The notes below the pieces were generated by a model. The model had not been told where the DNA came from, did not search any database, and was given only the letters and a program-made list of their open reading frames with translations. Positions 12,445 to 21,158 of a DNA stretch of 64,000 nt are shown here, one piece after another. Within the stretch, counting starts at the first letter, position 1, and each line of letters opens with the position of its first letter. A program made the translations under genes and the position numbers. Origin of the DNA: Gammaproteobacteria bacterium (GTDB lineage: Bacteria > Pseudomonadota > Gammaproteobacteria > UBA4575); contig WTFY01000010.1 of NCBI GenBank assembly GCA_011523795.1, forward strand, positions 1 to 64,000. The letters are read 5' to 3'.

Positions 12445-13629
12445 TCATCCGGACTTTTTCTGCTGCGCGGGCTTTTTGCACCAGATTCCGGGATTGACCG
12501 GCTTGCCATGCTTTCGTATCTCGAAATACACGCCTGTACTCAGATTTCCACCGCTGTTCCCCACCGAGGCAATTCGCTCACCCTCTCCCACCCACTCACC
12601 AGGCTGCTTGTAAAGGCCCTGATTATGCCCGTACAGGCTCATGTAGCCGTTACCATGGTCAACGATTATCAACAGGCCCAGTCCCCGCATCCATTCTGCA
12701 AAGACGACCCGGCCGTGAAATATGCTGTACACGTCATTGCCGGTTCGGTTCGGAATGAACACGCCCTGCCAATACAGTTTGCGGTGCGAGAAATTTCGCA
12801 ACTGGCCAAACCGGTTGCTCGGTTTGCCGGCCACCGGCCACGCCAGCCTGCCCTTTACTTCCAGAAAATCCTGACCCTGGTCGATATACGGAATATTGAC
12901 CAAGGCAGCCTGCAGCTCGTCAAGCAGCGCCTCGAGTTGCTTCTTGTCTGCTTCAAGATTTGCAAGGCGGGACTGTTCATCTGAGACGCTGGCTCTCAGA
13001 TGCTCCAGCACCTTTTTTCGTTTTTCCTGTTCCTCTGCAATCTGCCGTTTCTGACTCGACAGGGTCACCCGGGCCTGTCTTCCACGTTCCTGTTCCTCGG
13101 CCACCTCGGCCTGAACCTCCCTCACTGCCTCCAGCACCTTCCTGGACTGCTCCATTTCGTGAAGACGTGCACGATGCAGGTAATCGTAATACACCAGGGT
13201 GCGACCCAGTTTCGTGTGCTCCTGCTGATTGAGCAGCAGTTTCAGTCTTTCCTGGCCACCATACAGGTATTCGGACCGGATCTGCGCGTACAGGATGTTT
13301 TGATGCCTGGCCAACCGTTTCAGCAGACCCTGCTTTCTCGATCCCAGAATACGCATGCGTTCCCGGTTTTGGGCCAGGGATGACTCGGTTGCATCGAGCT
13401 TGCGGTCAAGCTGGCCGATGCGTCTTTCAAATTTTCGCAAATCCCTTTCCAAACGACCCGCTTCACCACGGTTTTTCTCGATCCGGTCCTGACTTTTACG
13501 AATCTGCTCATGGACTGCCGCGAGCTTTCTCTCCGCTGCCTGCTGTGACGGGGCTGCAGAGATTCCTGCAGTCGCTGCAACACTGCCAAGCAGGACCATC
13601 CAGACACAGGTTATCCGGCAACCACCCAT
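12445..13629 (-). CDS. envC: Murein hydrolase activator EnvC-like (coiled coil + degenerate M23)
   Basis: 394 aa: signal peptide ending near ISAAPS, a long coiled coil (about residues 25-250, rich in Q/E/R heptads) and a C-terminal LytM/M23 domain. The usual first zinc ligands (H-x-G-x-D) are replaced by YWQGVFI. This indicates a non-catalytic activator of cell-division amidases, as known for EnvC. It is adjacent to the CtpA-like protease, the typical envC-ctpA pair. Confidence 0.9.
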   Translation of the reverse strand: MGGCRITCVWMVLLGSVAATAGISAAPSQQAAERKLAAVHEQIRKSQDRIEKNRGEAGRLERDLRKFERRIGQLDRKLDATESSLAQNRERMRILGSRKQGLLKRLARHQNILYAQIRSEYLYGGQERLKLLLNQQEHTKLGRTLVYYDYLHRARLHEMEQSRKVLEAVREVQAEVAEEQERGRQARVTLSSQKRQIAEEQEKRKKVLEHLRASVSDEQSRLANLEADKKQLEALLDELQAALVNIPYIDQGQDFLEVKGRLAWPVAGKPSNRFGQLRNFSHRKLYWQGVFIPNRTGNDVYSIFHGRVVFAEWMRGLGLLIIVDHGNGYMSLYGHNQGLYKQPGEWVGEGERIASVGNSGGNLSTGVYFEIRKHGKPVNPGIWCKKPAQQKKSG

Positions 13630-13752
13630 CAGAACGCAAAGCTGAAAGTCATGTATTTCATGAATATATTAGACATTTATAATATTAGCTTATACTATAT
13701 ACCTATAAGAAGTACGGGAGCATGGGAGCAGGATCGTTTCCGGCAAGTTATC

Positions 13753-14073
13753 ATGAACGTAAGTGCAGAAGAACTCGTTTACCAGGAAAAAGATATCGAA
13801 CAGGCAGCGAGATCTCTCAAGGCCATGTCTCACCCATTGCGGTTGAAAATCCTCTGCGTCTTGGGTCAACGCGAAATCAGTGTGCAGGATATCGTTTGCA
13901 ATGTGGGCACGTCCCAGAGCAATATCTCGCAGCATTTGGCCATTTTAAGGGATAAGGGTATATTGGACTGCAGAAAAGATGCAAACAGGGTCTTTTACCG
14001 GGTAGGAGACGAACGCACGCTGAAACTGATTGAAATGATGCAACAGGTATTCTGTTCAGCCAAGCATTCCTAA
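13753..14073 (+). CDS. ArsR-family repressor, predicted persulfide sensor (SqrR/BigR/YgaV type)
   Basis: 106 aa winged-helix protein from the ATG at 13753; a longer frame to 13651 lacks conserved sequence. The HTH is TSQSNISQHLAILRDKG. Cys35 (in ILCVLG) and Cys101 (in VFCSAKHS) are 66 residues apart. That matches the spacing of the redox pair C41/C107 known in SqrR, which forms a tetrasulfide bridge. Two further cysteines are at 49 and 73. No metal-binding ArsR motif is visible. The AT-rich DNA just upstream (13660-13720) may hold its operator. The next gene is a rhodanese, as in E. coli ygaV-ygaP. Confidence 0.8.
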   Translation: MNVSAEELVYQEKDIEQAARSLKAMSHPLRLKILCVLGQREISVQDIVCNVGTSQSNISQHLAILRDKGILDCRKDANRVFYRVGDERTLKLIEMMQQVFCSAKHS

Positions 14074-14163
14074 GACCGTATTCCTGTACAGGGTCGCCTG
14101 TGCAACCGGTGCATGGGATGGCCTCAGGCGATGCACCAACCAGTTACTTACTCCACATACAGA

Positions 14164-14589
14164 ATGGAAGAATTTACAGATTTTGCGATCAGAAATTATC
14201 ACCTCTTTATCGCCCTGATCGTAGTACTTGGCCTGATCCTCTGGACTGAAGCCAGAAGAATCACCCGGGGCTATAAAGAAATCACCCCTGCTGAAGCGGT
14301 TACGCTCATCAACCAGGAAGATGCGCTGGTGCTGGACGTGCGCGAGGCCAATGAACATGGCCAGGGCAGTATCATCAATTCAAAACACGTGGCACTGAGT
14401 GCGCTCCAGCAAAAGGCTGACAACCTGAGCCAAAACAAGGACCGGCCGATCCTGGTCTTCTGCAAAACGGGCAACCGCTCATCTCGGGCATGCAAGATCC
14501 TGACAGGCAGGCACTATACCCGGGTATTCGGACTGAAAGGCGGCATCACGGCCTGGACCAATGACCAGCTTCCGGTTGTAAAGCAATGA
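14164..14589 (+). CDS. Membrane-anchored rhodanese-like sulfurtransferase (YibN-like)
   Basis: 141 aa from the ATG at 14164. One N-terminal transmembrane helix (ALIVVLGLILW) is followed by a single rhodanese domain. The active-site cysteine is in LVFCKTGNRSSRA. It overlaps grxC by 4 bp (ATGA). The order rhodanese-grxC-secB-gpsA matches yibN-grxC-secB-gpsA of E. coli. The persulfide-sensing ArsR gene upstream suggests a role in sulfane-sulfur handling (inference). Confidence 0.9.
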   Translation: MEEFTDFAIRNYHLFIALIVVLGLILWTEARRITRGYKEITPAEAVTLINQEDALVLDVREANEHGQGSIINSKHVALSALQQKADNLSQNKDRPILVFCKTGNRSSRACKILTGRHYTRVFGLKGGITAWTNDQLPVVKQ

Positions 14590-14849
14590 ATGCCAGCCAC
14601 AAAGTCGTGGTATATACCGGAAACCGCTGTGCCTACTGCAATGCAGCAAAGCGCCTGCTGGACAGCAAGGGCGCGGTGTACACGGAAATCAACGTGGATG
14701 AGAATCCTGCATCCCGGGAAGAAATGATGGCCCGCAGCCAACGCCAGACTGTGCCGCAGATCTTCATCGGTGACAGGCATGTGGGCGGCTTTGACGATCT
14801 CTCCGAGATGAACCAGTCAGGCACACTGGATGAACTGCTTTCACCGTGA
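14586..14849 (+). CDS. grxC: Glutaredoxin 3
   Basis: 87 aa thioredoxin-fold protein with the dithiol active site CAYC (in NRCAYCNAAK), a variant of the usual CPYC. The cis-proline segment TVPQIFIGDRHVGG and the GSH-binding GGFDDL follow. It uses glutathione to reduce disulfides in the cytoplasm. It overlaps the rhodanese stop and precedes secB. Confidence 0.94.
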   Translation: MNASHKVVVYTGNRCAYCNAAKRLLDSKGAVYTEINVDENPASREEMMARSQRQTVPQIFIGDRHVGGFDDLSEMNQSGTLDELLSP

Positions 14850-14881
14850 AACAGCCTGTTGGCCAAGGCCTGGAGGGAAGC

Positions 14882-15358
14882 ATGCCTGAGGTCATACCCC
14901 CTGAGTCGGTTCAGAAATTCGAGATTCAGAAAATCTACGTGAAGGACATTTCCTTTGAGACCCCAGGTTCTCCGGAAGTGTTCACCAAGAACTGGAACCC
15001 GAAAACCGACATTCACATCCATTCGGAAAACATGAAACTTGACGAACATGTATTCGAGGTCTGCATGACCGTACAGGTCACCGTCACCCAGGAGAAGACT
15101 ACAGCCTACCTCGTTGAGATCAAGCAGGCAGGTGTCTTTCTGCTCAAGAATTTCAACCAGGAAGAGCGAAGCCGGCTCCTCGGCAGTCACTGCCCCAGCA
15201 TTCTGTTCCCCTTTGCACGTGAAGTCGTATCAGACCTGGTCCTGAAAGGCGGATTTCCGCAACTGCTGCTGAACCCTGTAAACTTCGAATCCCTGTACCA
15301 ACAGCATGTAAGAGCCCTGGAAGAGCAGACCACCAAGCCCGGTCAAACCAGGCACTGA
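14882..15358 (+). CDS. secB: Protein-export chaperone SecB
   Basis: Cytosolic tetrameric chaperone that keeps preproteins unfolded for SecA. 158 aa from the ATG at 14882, which has GGAGG 8-9 nt upstream. A GTG at 14846 overlapping grxC would add 12 residues and is less likely. Conserved motifs: KIYVKDISFETP, CPSILFPFAREVVSDL and FPQLLLNPVNF. Confidence 0.96.
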   Translation: MPEVIPPESVQKFEIQKIYVKDISFETPGSPEVFTKNWNPKTDIHIHSENMKLDEHVFEVCMTVQVTVTQEKTTAYLVEIKQAGVFLLKNFNQEERSRLLGSHCPSILFPFAREVVSDLVLKGGFPQLLLNPVNFESLYQQHVRALEEQTTKPGQTRH

Positions 15359-15366
15359 TTTATATC

Positions 15367-16362
15367 ATGACTACTGCTGCGGTGTTGGGTGCAGGATCCT
15401 GGGGTACTGCACTTGCCCTCCAACTGACCCGGAACAGCCACCGGGCACGGGTATGGGATTGTGACACCGGACTTGTTGAAACCCTGCAGACCAGCCGCTG
15501 CAACCTGCGCTACCTCCCCGATCACCCGCTCCCGGATACCTTTTCTGCCCATCATGAGCTCAGTGAAGCGGTTGAAGGCGCAGAATTTGTGCTGATAGCC
15601 GTTCCAAGCTATGCCATGCGGACCGCATGCGGACAGCTTGCACGGGAGCATTTCCCTGCAAAAGTGGCCTGGGCCACCAAGGGATTCGAGAAACAAGACA
15701 ACCTGATGATGCATGAAGTCGTGGCCCAGATGCTGGGAGACGGGGTCCGCGCTGCGGTCCTCTCAGGGCCATCCTTTGCCAGGGAAGTGGCCAACAGGCT
15801 GCCTACCGCAGTCACCCTTGCATCTTCTGACCAGGAATACGCGAAAGAACTGGCAGGATATTTTCACAACAGCCATTTCCGGGTCTACACCAGCAACGAT
15901 GTTATCGGTGTCGAACTGGGTGGTACAATCAAGAATGTGCTGGCTATAGCCGCCGGTATTACGGATGGTCTCGGGTTCGGTGCCAATGCGAGGGCAGCAC
16001 TGATCACCCGCGGACTGGCAGAAATGATGCGTCTGGGAGAAAGCCTGGAGGCACACCGCACCACCCTGATGGGCCTGGCCGGTGTAGGCGACCTGATCCT
16101 GACCTGTACCGACGACCAGTCCCGCAACCGGCGCCTCGGGCTTGCCTTGGCACAAGGCAAGTCCGCGCAGCAATTCATGGATGAACTGGGGCAGGCAGTA
16201 GAAGGATTTCATGCCGCGCAGGTCCTGCACCGGGTTGCAAGAAGACACGGGGTGGACATGCCGATCTGTACGCAGGTGTGGCAAGTGCTGAATGGAGATA
16301 TCGAACTCGAAAACGCCGTATCGGAGCTGCTGAGCCGGGACATGAAAGTCGAGGTGACATGA
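15367..16362 (+). CDS. gpsA: Glycerol-3-phosphate dehydrogenase [NAD(P)+]
   Basis: Reduces dihydroxyacetone phosphate to sn-glycerol 3-phosphate for phospholipid synthesis. 331 aa. The Rossmann motif is VLGAGSWGTALA; the catalytic lysine region is GGTIKNVLAIAAGI, followed by LAGVGDLILTCT. It lies 8 bp after secB, a conserved neighbourhood. Confidence 0.97.
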   Translation: MTTAAVLGAGSWGTALALQLTRNSHRARVWDCDTGLVETLQTSRCNLRYLPDHPLPDTFSAHHELSEAVEGAEFVLIAVPSYAMRTACGQLAREHFPAKVAWATKGFEKQDNLMMHEVVAQMLGDGVRAAVLSGPSFAREVANRLPTAVTLASSDQEYAKELAGYFHNSHFRVYTSNDVIGVELGGTIKNVLAIAAGITDGLGFGANARAALITRGLAEMMRLGESLEAHRTTLMGLAGVGDLILTCTDDQSRNRRLGLALAQGKSAQQFMDELGQAVEGFHAAQVLHRVARRHGVDMPICTQVWQVLNGDIELENAVSELLSRDMKVEVT

Positions 16363-16422
16363 ATGCGGCATGCCACTGAGGTTCACAGCTCGACTCCACT
16401 GAGGTAACCACAGGCTGCGAAC

Positions 16423-17379
16423 ATGAGCGACGAACAAAGACTCAAGGTTGATTTTTGCGGTCTGGAATTTGGTTCGCCGCTGGTCCTCCTGTCCGGTTGC
16501 GCGGGGTTCGGGGAAGAATATACCCGCATCCAGGGCTTTTCCAATCGTGACGTAGGCGCCGTTTGTCTGAAGGGCACAACGCTTGAGCCGCGTCTTGGAA
16601 ACCAGCCACACCGCCTTGCCGAAACGCCGGATGGCATGCTGAACGCGATTGGCCTGCAGAACCCGGGCGTGGATACCATCGTGAAAGAGGTACTCCCAAA
16701 ACTGGATTTTTCGCAAACCCGGTTTGTCGCCAACGTCTCAGGTTCATCGGTCGAGGAGTACCAGGAAGTTACACGCAGATTCGATGATTCACCGATCGAT
16801 GCCATAGAAATCAATATCTCATGCCCAAACGTGAAGGAAGGTGGCGTGGCCTTTGGCAACGACCCGGGAATGTCCGCACGCGTGGTGGAAGCCTGCCGCA
16901 AGGTCACCGGAAAACCACTCATCACCAAACTGTCGCCGAACCAGACGGATATTCGCCACAATGCAAGACGCTGTATCGAGGCGGGCAGTGATGCCTTCGC
17001 CGTCATCAATACCGTCATGGGCATGGCCATCAATGCTGAAACCCGCCAGCCGGTATTGCACAATAACCAGGGCGGCTTGTCCGGCCCCGCAATCAAACCG
17101 ATCGCCTTGCTGAAAGTGCACGAGGTACACCAGGTGTGCAAGCCTCACAAGATACCCATCATCGGTCAGGGGGGCATTGTCAACACCGTCGACGCGATCG
17201 AATTCCTGATCGCAGGGGCCAGTGCGGTAGGCCTGGGTACGGGCCTGTTTTATGACCCGCTTTGCTGCAGGAAAATCAACCAGGGCATCATTGATTATCT
17301 GGACAAGCATGATTACAAGCAGGTCAGTGAGGTAACCGGAAGCCTGGTGCCGCACTCGGACACCACGGCCTATACGTAG
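16423..17379 (+). CDS. pyrD: Dihydroorotate dehydrogenase, class 1 (PyrDB-like)
   Basis: 318 aa FMN beta/alpha barrel. The catalytic base is the cysteine in INISCPNV, a class 1 feature; the membrane-bound class 2 enzymes use serine. The phosphate-binding GQGGI and GASAVGLGTGLFYDP are present. Class 1B enzymes normally pair with PyrK (FAD/2Fe-2S), but no pyrK is visible nearby. The electron acceptor is therefore uncertain. It is 60 bp after gpsA with an AGGTAACC-type leader. Confidence 0.85.
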   Translation: MSDEQRLKVDFCGLEFGSPLVLLSGCAGFGEEYTRIQGFSNRDVGAVCLKGTTLEPRLGNQPHRLAETPDGMLNAIGLQNPGVDTIVKEVLPKLDFSQTRFVANVSGSSVEEYQEVTRRFDDSPIDAIEINISCPNVKEGGVAFGNDPGMSARVVEACRKVTGKPLITKLSPNQTDIRHNARRCIEAGSDAFAVINTVMGMAINAETRQPVLHNNQGGLSGPAIKPIALLKVHEVHQVCKPHKIPIIGQGGIVNTVDAIEFLIAGASAVGLGTGLFYDPLCCRKINQGIIDYLDKHDYKQVSEVTGSLVPHSDTTAYT

Positions 17380-17518
17380 CATCCCAACAGCTCATGACAT
17401 CAAGCTGTGCATCCAGGATCTCGCAGGGCACCCCTGTAACGACGCGGAATCTGCAGGGGCCTTGAGGAAACCTGCAATGACCGCCAGGTACGGCGTTCGT
17501 AACCGTGCCCGGGAGGGC

Positions 17519-18400
17519 ATGGATACGCATGGCCTCAACATGCAGCGCATATTCTGGGTGCTCTTGCTGATCGGGAGCTTCATGGTCGTCGAAGTGACTG
17601 TCGGGCTGATTTCCGGATCCCTGGCACTGCTGGCCGATGCCGCACATATGCTCGTCGATACGGTGTCCCTGCTGATTGCCTTGCTGGCATTCAAACTCAG
17701 CCGACGCCCTGCAGACAAGGCACGAACCTACGGTTACGACCGTTTCCCGGTACTCGCTGCTTATACCAACGGAATCAGCCTGATTTTTATCATCGGCTGG
17801 ATTTTCGCCGAGGCAGCCAGACGTTTCTTCCAGCCGACAGAGGTGCTTGCAGGTCCCATGCTGGCAGCGGCGGTTCTGGGCCTTGTCGTCAATATCACTG
17901 CATTTTCCCTGCTTCACGGGGCCGACAGGGAAAACCTCAACATACGAGGCGCCCTGATTCACGTGCTGGGAGATATGCTGGGCTCAGTCGCAGCCATCAC
18001 TGCGGCGCTGGTCATCATGATGACCGGTTGGATGCCGATCGATGCGCTGCTCTCCATCCTGGTTGGGCTGCTGGTGCTGCGTAGCGCTTCGTGTCTGGTA
18101 AAGGATGCATCCCATGTGCTGCTCGAAGGCGTTCCCAAGCAACTCGATGTGCACGAGATTGGCCCGGACCTGGTATCAAGCATCCCGGGCATAGAAAATG
18201 TGCATCACGTACATGCCTGGTCATTGTCACAGGACCGGTCCTTGCTGACACTGCACGCCCGGATCATGCAAGATGCCCACCCGGATACCGTTGTGGCTGC
18301 AATCCAGGCGCGCTTGTCAGAACGATTTAATATCCATCATGTAACCGTGCAAATCGAACTGGAAGACTGTTCTGACAAGCCTGCAACCCCGGACTACTGA
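17519..18400 (+). CDS. Cation diffusion facilitator (zinc exporter, ZitB/CzcD-like)
   Basis: Inner-membrane CDF proton/metal antiporter with six predicted helices. The metal site is formed by ADAAHMLVDT in helix 2 and HVLGDMLGS in helix 5. The H-x-x-x-D/H-x-x-x-D pattern indicates zinc-type selectivity. A C-terminal cytoplasmic domain follows. The start is uncertain (17519 or 17540): a GGGAGGG element sits directly before 17519, unusually close. It is followed 205 bp downstream by a ZnuA-like uptake protein, so efflux and uptake functions are neighbours. Confidence 0.9.
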   Translation: MDTHGLNMQRIFWVLLLIGSFMVVEVTVGLISGSLALLADAAHMLVDTVSLLIALLAFKLSRRPADKARTYGYDRFPVLAAYTNGISLIFIIGWIFAEAARRFFQPTEVLAGPMLAAAVLGLVVNITAFSLLHGADRENLNIRGALIHVLGDMLGSVAAITAALVIMMTGWMPIDALLSILVGLLVLRSASCLVKDASHVLLEGVPKQLDVHEIGPDLVSSIPGIENVHHVHAWSLSQDRSLLTLHARIMQDAHPDTVVAAIQARLSERFNIHHVTVQIELEDCSDKPATPDY

Positions 18401-18605
18401 CTGGCTGTCCTGTTCCGGTCCCACGGGCAATATCGGTCAAGGTGAACGATGTGATGTTTCAATGCTATACCAGACTGCCAAGCCTGTGGCAGGATGGATG
18501 CTTGCCCATGTTAAGGGTATCCTTACTGCCATCTGACATGACACGATTGTGAGCGTGCGAACAAGGAGCCTGTACCGCATCAACTGGTCTCGGGCTTGAT
18601 CCTGA

Positions 18606-19724
18606 ATGCAAGCACTTAGATTTACCGACTGCACACCAAGCATCCGGCACCGCCTGTACCGAATACAGGTGCTGGTGATGTTATTGGTGAGCATGACAGC
18701 CGGCACGGCTGATGCAGAAGTTTCTCACCGGGTGGTCACCTCGATCAAACCCGTGCATTCCCTGGTCAGTGCAGTGATGGCTGGCGTGGACGAGCCTTAC
18801 CTGCTGATGCGGGGTACCGCATCTCCGCACGCTTTCAGTCTGCGCCCATCCGACGCGATGAAGCTCAGGAATGCCCGGGTCGTATTCCTGGTTGGCAAGT
18901 CCATGGAGGTTTCTCTCATCAATGCAGTCCAAGCACTCTCGAACGACGCCCGCGTCATCATGCTTTTCGAAGCGCCGGGCCTGGTCCGAAAACGGCTCCG
19001 CGAAGGAGGGACATTCGAGACATACAGTCATAAAACTGCACGAGGCAACAAGGATACGCAAGCAGGAGGACGCATGGCACCTCACCCAGGTGATGACCCT
19101 GAGCAGGATGAGGACCGCGCACCTCATCCTGATAACGAGCACACCGACTCTCATGTCTCCTCATATGGTAAGGATGGACACGATTCAGGGCGTCATGCCA
19201 ACGACTATGATATGCATATCTGGCTGGATCCGGTAAATGCCGCTGTGATGACTCGCCTGATCGCGGCGACCCTGTCCGAGTCAGACCCCGCCAACGCCGA
19301 GATCTTTGCCAGAAATTCCAGGGCGCTTCAACACCGGCTAGAAGCGCTTACCTCAAAAATCACCGAACAGATGAAACCGGCCCAAAACAAGCCTTTTATC
19401 GTGCTGCATGACGCCTATCGATATTTCGAGGATCGTTTCGGTCTGAGTGCGGCAGGCTCAATCGTCGTCGGCTCGGAACAATCACCAAGCGTCCGTAGAA
19501 TCCAGGGTTTACGTAACAAGATTCGCGAACTCGGCGCGATCTGTGTATTTGCTGAACCCCAGTTTGACTCCCGTCTCGTGGATATCATTACTGAAGGCAC
19601 TCAGGCCCGGTTCGGCAGGCTGGACCCCCTGGGCGCCGCCCTGGATGAAGGACCTGATGCGTACTTCATGCTCCTGAACAACATGGCAGAATCGTTCAGG
19701 GAATGCTTGGATCCTGCAGGCTAA
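18606..19724 (+). CDS. znuA: Zinc ABC transporter substrate-binding protein with long His/Asp-rich loop (ZnuA-like)
   Basis: 372 aa periplasmic cluster A-I binding protein. A hydrophobic segment ending SMTAGTADA near residue 37 looks like a signal peptide. Metal ligands lie in SPHAFSLRPSD, HIWLDPVN and VLHDAYRYFE. Between the second and third sites (about residues 140-200) is an extended His/Asp-rich insert, typical of zinc chaperoning ZnuA proteins. No transporter ATPase or permease is adjacent. Its TAA stop overlaps the convergent ntrC stop. A second ZnuA lies at 61653-62573. Confidence 0.87.
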   Translation: MQALRFTDCTPSIRHRLYRIQVLVMLLVSMTAGTADAEVSHRVVTSIKPVHSLVSAVMAGVDEPYLLMRGTASPHAFSLRPSDAMKLRNARVVFLVGKSMEVSLINAVQALSNDARVIMLFEAPGLVRKRLREGGTFETYSHKTARGNKDTQAGGRMAPHPGDDPEQDEDRAPHPDNEHTDSHVSSYGKDGHDSGRHANDYDMHIWLDPVNAAVMTRLIAATLSESDPANAEIFARNSRALQHRLEALTSKITEQMKPAQNKPFIVLHDAYRYFEDRFGLSAAGSIVVGSEQSPSVRRIQGLRNKIRELGAICVFAEPQFDSRLVDIITEGTQARFGRLDPLGAALDEGPDAYFMLLNNMAESFRECLDPAG

Positions 19725-21133
19725 TTCGCAATTTCGAACAGACCCAGTTCCTGAATCTTACGGGTCAGGGTATTTCTGCCCCACCCCAGCAGCTTGGCCG
19801 CCTGCTGCCGCTTGCCCCCGGTTTTTTTCATGGCGGCCTCGATCATGACGCTCTCGAACTCCGGCAACGCCCGGTCCCAGATCGCATCACCTCCTTTTGC
19901 AAGCTCCCCGTCCGCCCACTCGCGCAGCAAGCTGCGCCAGTCGTCCGAATCTCCCATGTCATCCTCAAGCATCCCTATGGGCAGATCCTGCATGTGAATC
20001 TCATTGCCAGCCGCCATCACGGTCAGCCAGCGGCAGACATTCTCCAGTTGCCGTACATTCCCCGGCCAACTCAGTGTGCCCAGGTATTTCACGACCTCCT
20101 CAACCAGCCGTTTTGGTTCAGTCTCCAGTTCCCTGGCAGAACTGTGCATGAAATGCTGCAGCAATAGCGGGATGTCCTCACTGCGTTCGTTCAGTGCGGG
20201 GATCCGGATGCGAATCACATTCAGGCGGTGAAACAGGTCTTCCCGGAATTCACCCTTGCGAACGCGCGCTTCCAGGTTCTGGTGGGTTGCAGCGATGACT
20301 CGTACATCCGCCTTGATCGGATCATACCCGCCGATCCGGTAGAAATGTCCGTCGGACAGGATTCGTAACAGGCGCGTCTGCAAATCAGAAGGCATGTCAC
20401 CGATTTCATCCAGAAACAGGGTACCGGTATGCGCCTGCTCAAACCGGCCCTTGCGCTGGGCCAATGCCCCGGTAAAGACCCCTTTTTCATGGCCGAACAA
20501 TTCAGCTTCAAGCAGGTCACGCGGGATGGCTGCCATGTTCAGTGCTATAAACGGCCCAGCGGCCCGCGGGCTGTGTTCATGCAGGGCCTGTGCGACCAGC
20601 TCTTTCCCGGTCCCGGATGCCCCGTTGATCAGCACTGTCATGCTGGAATGAGACAAGCGTCCGATGGCACGAAAAACCTCCTGCATCGCTGGCGACTTGC
20701 CAATGATCCGAAGCGGCGGGTCCCCAGCAGGACCGTTCCCGGCAGAAGGCGATGCGCTGTCCTCCCCTGCGTCCTGGCAGGCGCGGCGAACCAGTTCGAC
20801 GGCCTCGTCCATGTCAAAAGGCTTGGGCAGGTACTCGAATGCCCCTTTCTCGTAGGCCCCGACGGCACTTTGCAGGTCCGAATAGGCCGTCATGACAATC
20901 ACCGGCAGTTTCGGGTGTTGCATCTGAACCTGCTCCAGAAACTCAAAACCGTCCAGGCCGGGCATGCGCACGTCCGTAAGGATCGCAGCCGGTACGTGCT
21001 GCTGCATCTCACGCATTGCGCGCGCTGCAGACTCAAATACCTTCACGGGTATGCCGGCTTTTCCCAGTGCGCGCTCCAGCACCCAGCGCATGGACCGGTC
21101 ATCATCAATTATCCAAACATGCCTATCTTTCAT
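19721..21133 (-). CDS. ntrC: Nitrogen regulation response regulator NtrC (NR(I))
   Basis: 470 aa sigma-54 activator: receiver (phosphoacceptor in LTDVRMPGLDG), AAA+ domain (Walker A GASGTGKE) and C-terminal Fis-type HTH (RQQAAKLLGWGRNTLTRK). The sigma-54 contact loop reads GVFTGA rather than the near-invariant GAFTGA. It is 25 bp downstream of ntrB. Likely targets include the two palindromes upstream of glnA. Confidence 0.95.
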   Translation of the reverse strand: MKDRHVWIIDDDRSMRWVLERALGKAGIPVKVFESAARAMREMQQHVPAAILTDVRMPGLDGFEFLEQVQMQHPKLPVIVMTAYSDLQSAVGAYEKGAFEYLPKPFDMDEAVELVRRACQDAGEDSASPSAGNGPAGDPPLRIIGKSPAMQEVFRAIGRLSHSSMTVLINGASGTGKELVAQALHEHSPRAAGPFIALNMAAIPRDLLEAELFGHEKGVFTGALAQRKGRFEQAHTGTLFLDEIGDMPSDLQTRLLRILSDGHFYRIGGYDPIKADVRVIAATHQNLEARVRKGEFREDLFHRLNVIRIRIPALNERSEDIPLLLQHFMHSSARELETEPKRLVEEVVKYLGTLSWPGNVRQLENVCRWLTVMAAGNEIHMQDLPIGMLEDDMGDSDDWRSLLREWADGELAKGGDAIWDRALPEFESVMIEAAMKKTGGKRQQAAKLLGWGRNTLTRKIQELGLFEIAN

Positions 21134-21158
21134 CGGTTTACTCCCTGCTCTCGGTCTT

